Positions 1 through 7,793 of a stretch of DNA of 64,000 bases are shown here, piece after piece. The stretch is from Saprospiraceae bacterium. Its GTDB lineage: Bacteria > Bacteroidota > Bacteroidia > Chitinophagales > Saprospiraceae. A model generated the notes under the pieces. The model saw only the letters and a program-made list of their open reading frames with translations, had not been told where the DNA came from and made no database searches. The translations under genes and the position numbers were made by a program. How positions within the stretch are numbered: the first letter of the stretch is position 1; every line of letters starts with the position of its first letter. The stretch spans positions 1-64,000 of the forward strand of contig JADLHT010000038.1 in NCBI GenBank assembly GCA_020848695.1. Direction: 5' to 3'.

Positions 1-120
1 AAATATTCAAAAAAATATTCAAAAAAATATTCAAAAAAATATTCAAAAAAATATTCAAAAAAATATTCAAAAAAATATTCAAAAAAATATTCAAAAAAAT
101 ATTCAAAAAAATATTCAAAA
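1..120. repeat. 12-bp tandem repeat array, 10 perfect copies
   Basis: The unit AAATATTCAAAA is repeated ten times without a mismatch and runs off the left edge of the window, so the true array may be longer. The array ends at about 124, where the sequence turns into AAATGTACACCC. Read on the minus strand one frame would encode Phe-Phe-Glu-Tyr repeats, but there is no gene context. The core AAATATTC recurs in a second array at 622-673 and once at the truncated end of the istA remnant near 694. Confidence 0.95.
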
Positions 121-132
121 AAATGTACACCC

Positions 133-150
133 TATATATATATATATATA
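133..150. repeat. TA dinucleotide repeat
   Basis: Nine uninterrupted TA units lie a few bases after the 12-bp array. This is a simple-sequence microsatellite; no function is visible. Confidence 0.9.
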
Positions 151-621
151 TGACTTGTAAGCTTTAATTTGAACATGAAACTAGTAATTAGAAAGTACAT
201 ACTGAATAAAGAGAGTTAGACCCATGAATTAAATGAAGCAATCCTAGAGTTATTGCTTAACTTATTGGATTGTTTCCAAGAATTGAACTTTTACTGATTC
301 ACCTCATCCAGTTTAGAAAGATAGACTAACACGCTTTATCAATAAAAAAGCCCACGATCACCCATCGTATGGGAGTGCAGGCCTTCTACTCGTAAAAATA
401 GGCTGCATAGATAATGGTTTTTTCATTCGTAAAGTGATTGTGTTGTATTTAATGTGTTTTTCCCTTTTTCAAAGGGAGTGGTATTTTATTTCAATACAAA
501 AAAATCTTAAAAAGATGAAAAAAATTAATTTTAATAAAATGCTATATTCAAGTAATAAATGCAACATCTAATTTTTTTCAGAAAAGATGCGTATTTAAAT
601 AAAAAAGTTCATTGGACAATA
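151..621. other. non-coding A+T-rich stretch, no recognisable gene
   Basis: No reading frame of useful length or recognisable protein similarity is visible on either strand. The stretch lies between two arrays of related short repeats and next to transposase fragments, so it is probably decayed mobile-element or intergenic DNA. This is inference only. Confidence 0.5.
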
Positions 622-673
622 AAATATTCAAAAGAAATATTCATAAGAAATATTCATAAGAAATATTCAAAAG
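622..673. repeat. 13-bp tandem repeat array, 4 copies
   Basis: Four consecutive 13-bp units: the outer two read AAATATTCAAAAG and the inner two AAATATTCATAAG. They share the AAATATTCA core with the 12-bp array at 1-120 but have a different period. The array directly abuts the broken 3' end of the istA remnant, where the same core appears once more. Confidence 0.9.
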
Positions 674-677
674 AACT

Positions 678-1282
678 AGTGAATCCTTCTGCAAAATATT
701 CAAACTACATGTTCTCTGTAGCCATTCCAAATGTATAACCAGAACAAGGCAAGATAGAAACAAAAAAATCCTTAAGAATTATCTCTCCAGTTTCTTTGTC
801 AATATATTTAATCTTCTTTCCAGCAAAATCCATCATGCATTTATCCCCGGCTTTGTGATCAATAATGCTCGTAATTTTTTAGGCTTTAAAGTATCGATTA
901 AAATGTTCACAAAACTGGCTATATTGAACTCTTTGAGGATATTCCGATTTATACTTTTCCCAAAGCATTAATTTTGTAACTCCAACCTTTCTTAATTCGC
1001 TTTCAAACGATGGAAACAAATTATATAAGTCTTCATGGGTTACATCATGTTCAGAAGTGGCGCTATTACCGAATACAGTTCTTTGTCACTTAATTTTAAT
1101 AATTCAATTAACCCTAATGAATGCAAATGAAAAATTGACACGTATTTGTCAACTGTATTGCGACTTACTTCGCATTTAACAGAGATGTCTCTCTTGCTAA
1201 CTTTTTCTATTAATAGCCTTAAAATTCGTCTTGCTTTGCTCATTGATAAAAATTGGTTTGCCATTTTGGTTTTTTGTTCCAA
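678..1282 (-). pseudogene. istA: IS21-family transposase IstA, N-terminal fragment
   Basis: The first 80 residues (start at 1282) carry the IstA N-terminal helix-turn-helix: the stretch from MANQ through the SRNTVDKYV motif and the ELLKL segment is characteristic. The frame stops near 1040. Beyond that, minus-strand sequence in shifted or stop-interrupted frames still encodes recognisable IstA segments, including VTKLMLWEKY, QYSQFCEHF and then HKAGDKCMMDFAGKK with YIDKETGE, the start of the DDE catalytic region. An in-frame stop near 880 and another near 709 interrupt it, and the rest of the catalytic domain is missing. The gene is clearly inactive. It would have encoded the DDE transposase that works with IstB. 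Confidence 0.85.
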
Positions 1283-1396
1283 AATGAATTTTTATCATCA
1301 ATAAATCGAAAAAAATACTTGGATTATACAAATGATTTTTTGCCATTTATTTAGTCTCCTTAATCCTCTTACTTTTATCAAAATAAAAGAGAACTA

Positions 1397-1490
1397 AGTG
1401 GCTCACTTTGCTCCGGAATAGCCCACTTTTATAATTCGCTTTAGTGGCTCACTTTGTTCCGGAATCCCTGGTTCACTTTACTCCGGAATA
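1397..1490. repeat. IS21-type multiple terminal repeats, three copies
   Basis: Three near-identical copies of a 22-24-bp sequence lie at 1397-1420, 1443-1466 and 1469-1490. The shared core is a T/C-rich CACTTT segment followed by CTCCGGAAT (TTCCGGAAT in the middle copy), and a partial copy sits at 1421-1430. Repeated ends outside the istA start are a known feature of the IS21 family, where they bind transposase. The third copy adjoins the IS1380-like coding sequence and so marks the element boundary. Confidence 0.75.
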
Positions 1491-1955
1491 CTCACAAAGG
1501 CAACAGGTAGGATACTAAGCCTGTTTAAGGATGAAGAAATTTATAGGAGATATCGTTATAGTTGTTTTATCACCGATTTAAACTTGCCTGCCGAACAAGT
1601 ATGGACTCTATACCGTCAAAGAGCCGATGCAGAGAATAGAATTAAGGAACTAAAATATGATTTTAGTTCAACAAGCTTTAATGTAAATGGTTTTTATGCC
1701 ACTGAGGCAGCATTAAACTTTGTGATGATGGCCTATAATTTTGTGAGTTTATTTCGTCAGGTTGTCCTCCATACCAAAGTACATGAACAAATGAAGACAA
1801 TACGATAAAAAGTTTTTGCTATCGGTGGTTATATAATCCAAAAAGGAAACCAAAGAATATTAAAACTATCACTCGTAATAAAACGCAGAGAATGGTTTAC
1901 AGGTCTTTGGATGAACACTAATAATTTAAAACCAACTTTTATTTTTGATTCCTAA
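1491..1955 (+). pseudogene. IS1380-family transposase, C-terminal fragment
   Basis: From 1491 the plus strand encodes the C-terminal part of a DDE transposase of the IS1380 type: YRRYRYSCFITDLNLPA, the RADAENRIKELKYDF signature, then ATEAALNFVMMAYN. The conserved Glu in the E-N-R-I-K-E-L-K block belongs to the DDE catalytic triad region. A TAA stop at about 1806 interrupts the frame, but the same frame continues with the family's usual C-terminus (KVFAIGGYI, then RREWFTGLW) to a stop at 1953-1955, so this is a nonsense mutation. The 5' part of the gene is missing, displaced by the IS21 remnant. Both defects show it is inactive. Confidence 0.85.
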
Positions 1956-1976
1956 TGACAATTCTAGCATAATATT

Positions 1977-2070
1977 AACCCTTACAAATTGCTCAAAGAT
2001 GCTCTCCTTCGAATAAAAGATAATCAAATAAATCGTATTTCGGAATTATTACCCCATCGTTGGAAGTCCT
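1977..2070 (+). pseudogene. probable IS66-family transposase C-terminal scrap
   Basis: A short plus-strand segment encodes NPYKLLKDALLRIKDN followed by INRISELLPHRW. This resembles the C-terminal domain of IS66 TnpC proteins, which typically read W/L-x-D-V-L-x-R-I, then a short loop and E-L-L-P-H-x-W. Only about 30 residues are present, with no start codon context and no upstream transposase core. The assignment is from motif memory and is tentative. It lies between the IS1380 remnant and the 3' end of the permease-DtxR gene. Confidence 0.5.
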
Positions 2071-2129
2071 TTATTAATATGGGTAGTTCGCTAGACGGAT
2101 GCAAAACTTGTAACATTCGAAGGTTGAGA

Positions 2130-3416
2130 TTAACTCCTTCTCGGAATTGGAGACCCATGCGGATCACGTTCAGGATAGCCCAGTGATTCGTCCATTTCTC
2201 GGATTTCTTCTTCTGTGAAGTTGTGTTCGAATTTATCTGCTTCTTCGTGGATTTGGTCTTTGTCTAGTCCAAGTTTTTCAACTAAAAAGACTTCCCAAAG
2301 TCGATGAGCTCTTATCAACTCATGAGCTCTTTGGATGCCATCATTCGTTAATTGAATAGAATCTTGATCATCAACAACTAATCCGAGTTCACGCAATTTT
2401 CGTAAATATTGTTTCAGTTTTTTAGTGGGATGAATACTTTTTGTTGCAAGGTCGGATAAAGTAATTTTTTCCGTTTGATTTTTTGGTCGAGTTAACTTTG
2501 AAAGTAATTTTAAAATATCTTCAACGACTTCTCGCATCTCATGGGTTCTTTTAAGTTTCCATTTAGTAATTAATCCCCTTTGAGGCGCAAAAAGCATTAT
2601 AATCAAGTAAAAGAATGTAGTAATCACGGCCATCGAAGGGCCAGGCGGAAAATCAAACGCAATACTTAATAGCAATCCCGTCATAGCCGAAAGCATTCCA
2701 AGTATTACTGAACTTATTAAAACTTTTGGCAGTCGATCAGAAATGAGTAAGGCGGCAGAAGCAGGAGTAATTAACATGGATACTACAAGTATAACTCCTA
2801 CTGAACGCAAAGAAGCAACTACGGATAAAGATAGAAGCAACATAGTAAGGTAATGTATAAAATTAGCATTTATGCCCAGAGTGTTAGCGAGATTGGCTTG
2901 AAAACTGGTAACAAATAAGGATCTGTAAAAAACAATAATCATAAGTATAACCAATCCAACCATCAGTAAGGTAAGGATAACGTCTGCTTTTTCAACAGCC
3001 AGAATATTTCCAAATAAAAAATCCTTTAAATCAAGATGTACCCCTTCATGATGACTAAGCCAACTAATGCCAATAATACCCAGAGAAAACATAAAACTGA
3101 ATATTATACCAATTGCAGCGTCGTTTTTTACCCGAATATTCCTCTGCATCCAGGTAATCATAAAAGCAGATAGAATTCCGGCAATTACGGAGCCTCCAAA
3201 AAATGCTATAGTTGAGTAACCAAAGAGAATAAAAGCAACTACAATTCCCGGTAAGATAGCATGTGAGAGTGCATCGCCGATTAGAGACATATTTCTAAGG
3301 ACTAGAAAACAGCCTAATAATCCACACAATCCACCAACAAGAATAGAGGCAATTAAAGCCCGCAGCCCGGATTCCAGCATAAAAAATTGCTGAATATGGT
3401 CATTTATCTCAGCCAT
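2130..3416 (-). CDS. ABC-3 metal permease fused to DtxR-type regulator
   Basis: Residues about 15-285 form a polytopic membrane protein of the ZnuB/MntB/TroC permease family, with roughly eight hydrophobic helices and the GD-ALSHAILPG loop near residue 47. Residues about 295-428 are a DtxR/MntR-like module: a winged-helix segment, then a metal-binding helical domain. His371, Glu375, His390, Asp394, Glu397 and His398 reproduce exactly the spacing of the DtxR ligands 79/83/98/102/105/106, with Asp replacing Cys102. The DPHGSPIP end motif is also DtxR-like. The permease would import Mn, Zn or Fe with a separate ATPase and binding protein. Neither is next to it: the upstream neighbour is a lipoprotein gene and IS debris lies downstream, so it is an orphan here. 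An operator-like palindrome covers its promoter. The domains are certain; the fusion's behaviour is unknown. Confidence 0.9.
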   Translation of the reverse strand: MAEINDHIQQFFMLESGLRALIASILVGGLCGLLGCFLVLRNMSLIGDALSHAILPGIVVAFILFGYSTIAFFGGSVIAGILSAFMITWMQRNIRVKNDAAIGIIFSFMFSLGIIGISWLSHHEGVHLDLKDFLFGNILAVEKADVILTLLMVGLVILMIIVFYRSLFVTSFQANLANTLGINANFIHYLTMLLLSLSVVASLRSVGVILVVSMLITPASAALLISDRLPKVLISSVILGMLSAMTGLLLSIAFDFPPGPSMAVITTFFYLIIMLFAPQRGLITKWKLKRTHEMREVVEDILKLLSKLTRPKNQTEKITLSDLATKSIHPTKKLKQYLRKLRELGLVVDDQDSIQLTNDGIQRAHELIRAHRLWEVFLVEKLGLDKDQIHEEADKFEHNFTEEEIREMDESLGYPERDPHGSPIPRRS

Positions 3417-3432
3417 CCATAAAAATTTATGG

Positions 3433-3440
3433 CAAAGCTA
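3433..3440 (-). promoter_or_regulatory. -7 promoter element of the permease-DtxR gene
   Basis: On the minus strand this reads TAGCTTTG, matching the Bacteroidota -7 consensus TAnnTTTG, 16 bases before the ATG at 3416. No clear -33 TTTG box is seen because that region is occupied by a palindrome. Confidence 0.55.
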
Positions 3441-3445
3441 ATAAA

Positions 3446-3467
3446 TAATTTAGACTAGGCTAAATTA
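3446..3467. promoter_or_regulatory. DtxR/MntR-like operator palindrome
   Basis: TAATTTAG-ACTAGG-CTAAATTA is a 22-bp inverted repeat with perfect 8-bp arms and one mismatched pair in the centre. The inner part, TTTAGnCTAGnCTAAA, resembles the operators of DtxR-superfamily repressors. It sits five bases upstream of the -7 element, where a bound protein would block RNA polymerase. Because the gene it controls encodes a DtxR-like domain, metal-dependent autoregulation is the natural inference. Confidence 0.65.
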
Positions 3468-3495
3468 TTATAATTTTCTTTGGTAAAATAATAAA

Positions 3496-3981
3496 CTACT
3501 TGGAAAGACTATCAAACTTCTCAGCGCTGATAGGTTTTAGGAAATTTTTGAAAAATTCAACTCCTTCAGGCCTCATTTTATTGACATGGGTAATTTTACC
3601 TCCCTTGTTCCAAACCCAAACTGTACAAGCACCATTAAAATAAACATCCGCTTCATAATTAATTTCACCATTTTCCTGAAATACTACATGACCATCCGGT
3701 GTACAATTGGCTAACAAGACCCCTTTTTCATCACCAATAAATGAAATTATATATTGTAGAGCTTGAGATTGATCTTTTGAAAAACTAAGACTAGCATTCA
3801 TTTCTTTCCTCAAAGGTAGAATGTCAATGGCAGTGCATTTGTTATTTAATTGTGTAATTATTGCGCTGGGAAGGGCAGTTAAATTGGCAGCTCTGTCATT
3901 GGATGTGCCTTTTTTTGAATCTTTTTTACAATTAAAGAGAAGAGTGGAGGATAACAAAAAAATAAGTGTTAAGTATTTCAT
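3496..3981 (-). CDS. uncharacterised lipoprotein
   Basis: This 161-residue protein begins with a short basic-hydrophobic signal peptide and the lipobox LFNC, with Cys18 the probable lipidation site, followed by a charged Lys/Asp/Ser-rich linker. The mature part contains a segment around residues 95-125 (NCTPDGHVVFQENGEINYEA, then FNGACTVWVW) that looks like beta-strands. I do not recognise a family. It starts six bases after the beta-barrel gene on the same strand, so the two are probably co-transcribed and may work together at the cell surface. Confidence 0.75.
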   Translation of the reverse strand: MKYLTLIFLLSSTLLFNCKKDSKKGTSNDRAANLTALPSAIITQLNNKCTAIDILPLRKEMNASLSFSKDQSQALQYIISFIGDEKGVLLANCTPDGHVVFQENGEINYEADVYFNGACTVWVWNKGGKITHVNKMRPEGVEFFKNFLKPISAEKFDSLSK

Positions 3982-3987
3982 GATATG

Positions 3988-4605
3988 CTAGTTGAATCTG
4001 TAAGTTAAGCCCAAAGATATAAAATAACTTATCATTTTAACTTTTGTTCCTGTAGCGTCAATTCTGGTATTAAGAGGGGTAAGAGATCGGGTAAATCTTC
4101 CTGAGATTCCGTAGTTCCGATTGGCAAAGAATGTACATCCTAAAAGCCAGCCGATATCATCCTTTTTAAAAGTTTCATGAAAATTTCCACCGTCAGTATT
4201 TGAACTCTTTATCAAACGACCATAATATAAGCCGCCCTGGAAATAGGTTTTGTGGTAACTTCCCCTTTTATCTTCTTTAATCCAGTCTTTTATGGTATAT
4301 ATAATGGGAATGTCAATATAACCAAGTTTAAATCCTAAAAGGTTGTTGTCGTATTTACCATATCTAGATCCTCTTAGACTATATTGAAATTCAAACTGAA
4401 TTTCTGAATATCTGTTGAGCTGTGCTCCGACACCAATTCCTGCAAAATAACCAAATCGGTTGTAGCCACTGAGATCATCACCATCGATTTGTGCAAAATT
4501 ACATCCTAACTGAGCTCGACTGCTAAATCGTCGTGCATCTTGTGCCATTAGTTTAAGGTTGAAAAGAATCAAACATAGAATAAGAAATTGAATACGATCG
4601 ATCAT
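3988..4605 (-). CDS. outer-membrane beta-barrel protein, PorT/OmpA-barrel type
   Basis: The 205-residue protein starts with a signal peptide ending near LKLMAQD, followed by alternating amphipathic beta-strands rich in Gly, Tyr and aromatic residues and a C-terminal strand ending in Tyr-Arg-Phe-Asn, typical of outer-membrane barrels. The layout resembles the small 8-strand barrel families common in Bacteroidota (outer membrane protein beta-barrel domain). No specific ligand or function can be read. The lipoprotein gene follows after six bases, suggesting a two-gene unit. A TACATTTA sequence (one base from the TAnnTTTG consensus) lies shortly upstream of the start. Confidence 0.75.
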   Translation of the reverse strand: MIDRIQFLILCLILFNLKLMAQDARRFSSRAQLGCNFAQIDGDDLSGYNRFGYFAGIGVGAQLNRYSEIQFEFQYSLRGSRYGKYDNNLLGFKLGYIDIPIIYTIKDWIKEDKRGSYHKTYFQGGLYYGRLIKSSNTDGGNFHETFKKDDIGWLLGCTFFANRNYGISGRFTRSLTPLNTRIDATGTKVKMISYFISLGLTYRFN

Positions 4606-4764
4606 GATTTTATTTCGTGGTAAATGTATGGACTTATAACGAATTGACTATCAATATGTTTTTTGGATATATATTACTTAATGAAAAATAAATTTTAATA
4701 TATATATTTTTTTATAATGGATTGATAATATCTTTACCACAAATATTCCAAAACCCATTTACAG

Positions 4765-5046
4765 ATGAAGTATACAAAAGGATTATTAGGGAAGTTAGAA
4801 AATATTTCTGTTGAACTAGGATATAAAATCAGATATGAACAAGGGCATTTTCAATCAGGATTTTGTCGGGTTGAAACCAGAAAGTTAATCATAATAAATA
4901 AGTTTTTCGATATTGAAGGTAGGATTAATACCTTTCTTGATCTTTTGCCAACATTGCCGATCGATATTAGTCAGTTGGGTGAAGAAACACTTAGTAATTA
5001 TAATAGATTTTTAGAACTTAGAGCCAGCGAAGAAATGGCTGCCTGA
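4765..5046 (+). CDS. small conserved hypothetical protein
   Basis: A soluble 93-residue protein without signal peptide or membrane segment. The central part (residues about 25-60, including CRVETRKLIIINKFFD and then RINTFLDLLP) resembles a small protein I recall as widespread but unnamed in Bacteroidota. No catalytic motif is visible. Its stop codon is two bases before the GTG start of the PhnP-like hydrolase gene, so they are translationally close and probably form an operon with the following DUF255 gene. Confidence 0.7.
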   Translation: MKYTKGLLGKLENISVELGYKIRYEQGHFQSGFCRVETRKLIIINKFFDIEGRINTFLDLLPTLPIDISQLGEETLSNYNRFLELRASEEMAA

Positions 5047-5048
5047 TA

Positions 5049-5816
5049 GTGAAAATTACCATTCTTGGAACTGGTACATCCGTGGGTATACCAATGATTG
5101 GGTGCCTTTGTGAAACTTGCACCTCTCAAGATCCGCATGATAAAAGATTGCGAACATCGGCGCACATTGTAATAGAGAACAAACACATTCAAATCGATAT
5201 TGGTCCTGATTTTAGACAACAAATGTTGACCCATGGTGTCCAGATGTTGGATGGCTTAATTCTGACTCATCAACATTCCGATCACACTTCAGGATTGGAT
5301 GAAATAAGAGCTTTTAATTTTATAAAAGAAGGAACCTCTATTCCTCTTTATGCCGAACAATATTTATTGGATGATTTAAGAACTCGATTTGCGTACATAT
5401 TTAGTCCAAAAGATTATCCAGGATTACCACTCATTACCTTGCATAAAATTGAATCTAATTCAGAGTTTAATATTGATGGAATAAATATTATGCCTATTAA
5501 AGTTATTCATGGCAGACAACCCATTGTAGGCTATAGAATACAAAATTTTGCATATATAACGGATGCAAGCTTAATTCCCAAAGAAAGTATAATTCAATTG
5601 AGAAATTTGGATGTCTTAATTATTAATGCCTTGCGTAAAAAAGTGCATCATTCACATTTCAATCTTGCTCAATCTTTGAAGGCAATCGAAGAAATCAATC
5701 CCAAGAAAGCTTATATTACTCATATAAGCCATCAAATGGGTAGGCATAAAATTGTAGAATCAGAGTTGCCGGAAAATGTATTTCTTGCATTTGATGGGTT
5801 AACTTTAGAAATTTAA
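5049..5816 (+). CDS. MBL-fold metallo-hydrolase, PhnP-like
   Basis: A 255-residue metallo-beta-lactamase-fold enzyme. The N-terminus has the ILGTGTSVGIP strand typical of PhnP/tRNase Z-like proteins, and the metal motif T-H-Q-H-S-D-H-T-S-G lies near residue 75. Further ligands are supplied by the ITDAS Asp and a late His (THISH near residue 225). PhnP hydrolyses cyclic ribose phosphates in phosphonate metabolism, but there are no phn genes here, so the substrate is unknown and a general phosphodiesterase role is more likely. The start is GTG at 5049: the fold begins immediately with MKITILG and no earlier in-frame ATG fits. Confidence 0.88.
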   Translation: MKITILGTGTSVGIPMIGCLCETCTSQDPHDKRLRTSAHIVIENKHIQIDIGPDFRQQMLTHGVQMLDGLILTHQHSDHTSGLDEIRAFNFIKEGTSIPLYAEQYLLDDLRTRFAYIFSPKDYPGLPLITLHKIESNSEFNIDGINIMPIKVIHGRQPIVGYRIQNFAYITDASLIPKESIIQLRNLDVLIINALRKKVHHSHFNLAQSLKAIEEINPKKAYITHISHQMGRHKIVESELPENVFLAFDGLTLEI

Positions 5817-5818
5817 TA

Positions 5819-7792
5819 TTGGGAAATCAGCTTAAACATAGTCAAAGTCCATATTTGCTTCAGCATCAAGATAATCCTGTAGAATGGTTGATATGGAGTA
5901 AAGAAACTTTAAATCGAGCAAAAATTGAAGATAAGCTCATTCTTGTAAGTATAGGTTATTCAACCTGTCATTGGTGTCATGTAATGGCTCATGAATGTTT
6001 TGAGAATGCGGAAATCGCAGTATTCATGAATAAACATTTTATTAATATCAAAATTGATAGGGAAGAAAGACCTGATTTGGATCATTATTTTATGACTTCA
6101 ATACAGCAATTGGGAATCCAGGGAGGCTGGCCATTAAATTGTTTTCTAACTCCGGACTTAAAAGTATTCTATGGTGGAACTTATTTTCCACCAAGTTCAA
6201 AATATGGTAGGATTGCATGGCCGGACTTGCTGGCCGCTCTTGTAAATTCTTTTCAAGTAAATCGTTCTAAACTTGAAAATCAGGCATCCGAATTGAATCG
6301 ATTAACCAACCAGCAATTAACACAGATTAATAGCCCTGAAAAAGATTCTACAATTCATTTGGTTGATGTTTTTTCTTCTTTCAATTCATTTTTAGATCTG
6401 GATTTTGGTGGATTTGGATTTGGACAAAAATTTCCGAATACCATGGTACTAGAATTATTAATAACATATAACAGATATCATCCGCATACTGAACTCAGAC
6501 ACTTTATAAGAAAGAGTATTTCAAAAATGTGTTATGGAGGAATGTATGATCATGTTGATGGAGGTTTTTTTAGATATACGGTGGATAGAGAGTGGAAGGT
6601 TCCGCATTTTGAGAAAATGGCTTATGATCATGCATTAATTATTGCTTGCCTTTCTAAACTTTTTATACATAATGAGTTTTCTTTTGTTCAATATTTTATT
6701 AGAAATAGTATTAATTTTTGGGAACGAGAATTGATGGGTTCAAATGGATTGTTCTATTCAGCATTGGATGCAGATAGTGAGGGAATTGAAGGAATCTACT
6801 ATCTATGGAATAGGAATGAAATAGAAGTTCTACTAAAAACATTTTCAAATGAATTTTTTAAATATGCAGAATTAGAAGAAATGCATGGTTCAGAGAAAAA
6901 GGTATTAAACGTATTACCATTTGTAGATTTGCCGTATAGCACCGTTTGTCAAAAATTAGATTCGCTGAATTCCGCATTTGAGGATTTGAAAAGAGTGAGA
7001 AATCAACGTGTCAAGCCATCAACGGACACCAAACAAATTTTGGCCTGGAATGCATTGATAAATATAGCATATTGTGATGCCTATCTTGCTGGAATTGAAA
7101 ATAATTACAGAATTAGTGCATTACATCATATTGAGAAAATGCTAAAATTGTATGTAGTCGATGATAGGATTTTTTCACTTAGGAGAATTTGTGTACATGA
7201 AAATCAAACTTATCAGGAAGCATTTTTAGAAGACTACGCTTATTTGGCATTTGCCTGTTGGAAAGTTTATCAAATTTCTGCGGATAATAAATATCTTAAA
7301 AAATCAATTGAGCTTGTTCAATTCATACATTCAAAGTTTGACATCAACAATTATGTTTATTCCAATATTCATTCTGAGCATGAAGATAGTATGGGGAGTA
7401 GTTATGAATTACAGGATTCATCAATACCTAACCCAAATGCAATCCTGGCGGAGTTATTGTATTATCATTTTTTAATAGATTCCAGTATAGAAAATAGAGA
7501 TCGTTTTGAAAAGATGAGAAATGCAGCTTTTCAGAACATGGCCAAAAATTATTTTTCACATGCATCTTGGATAAAATTACATGAAGAATTGATGTCGCAA
7601 ACCAAAATCATTAAAGCTAAAGATCTGGAAACGGTTGCTAAATTTACCAAGGGTATGAATAGATTGAATTTTATCTATATTTACACGAATGAATTAAAAA
7701 GTAATGTTATTCAATTATGTAACGGAGAAACCTGTATGATGCCTTGTAGCGATATTAATGATTTTAAGAATCAATTGAATTTTAGTGAATAA
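5819..7792 (+). CDS. DUF255 thioredoxin-like / glycoside-hydrolase-like protein (YyaL/SPATA20 family)
   Basis: A 657-residue cytosolic protein with an N-terminal thioredoxin-like DUF255 domain (residues about 1-160) starting with the family opening SPYLLQHQDNPVEW and carrying the STCHWCHVM motif, whose CxxC is around residues 45-48. The remainder is an alpha/alpha-toroid-like region similar to six-hairpin glycosidases; DADSEGIEG and WNALINIAY are recognisable family blocks. The function is not established for bacterial members. The start is TTG at 5819, three bases after the hydrolase stop, since the conserved N-terminus begins there. It overlaps or closely abuts the PorP-like gene downstream. 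Confidence 0.88.
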   Translation: MGNQLKHSQSPYLLQHQDNPVEWLIWSKETLNRAKIEDKLILVSIGYSTCHWCHVMAHECFENAEIAVFMNKHFINIKIDREERPDLDHYFMTSIQQLGIQGGWPLNCFLTPDLKVFYGGTYFPPSSKYGRIAWPDLLAALVNSFQVNRSKLENQASELNRLTNQQLTQINSPEKDSTIHLVDVFSSFNSFLDLDFGGFGFGQKFPNTMVLELLITYNRYHPHTELRHFIRKSISKMCYGGMYDHVDGGFFRYTVDREWKVPHFEKMAYDHALIIACLSKLFIHNEFSFVQYFIRNSINFWERELMGSNGLFYSALDADSEGIEGIYYLWNRNEIEVLLKTFSNEFFKYAELEEMHGSEKKVLNVLPFVDLPYSTVCQKLDSLNSAFEDLKRVRNQRVKPSTDTKQILAWNALINIAYCDAYLAGIENNYRISALHHIEKMLKLYVVDDRIFSLRRICVHENQTYQEAFLEDYAYLAFACWKVYQISADNKYLKKSIELVQFIHSKFDINNYVYSNIHSEHEDSMGSSYELQDSSIPNPNAILAELLYYHFLIDSSIENRDRFEKMRNAAFQNMAKNYFSHASWIKLHEELMSQTKIIKAKDLETVAKFTKGMNRLNFIYIYTNELKSNVIQLCNGETCMMPCSDINDFKNQLNFSE

Positions 7793-7793
7793 G

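Larger units (their letters stand above)
678..1490 (-). mobile_element. IS21-family element, decayed remnant
   Basis: The remnant contains a broken istA gene reading leftward and, upstream of its start, the multiple terminal repeats typical of IS21-family ends. No istB (the ATPase partner) is present to the left, where the sequence passes into short tandem repeats, so the element is truncated on that side. On the right it ends at about 1490, directly against the coding sequence of an IS1380-type transposase remnant. This suggests that the IS21 element inserted into that older gene. Confidence 0.75.

Noticed and set aside
1-120. Tandem array considered as a CRISPR
   Set aside because: Units are contiguous with no unique spacers, only 12 bp, and no cas genes are present.
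1989-2186. 65-codon plus-strand frame overlapping the permease-DtxR end as a gene
   Set aside because: Only its first 30 codons resemble a transposase end; the rest is antisense to the DtxR domain.
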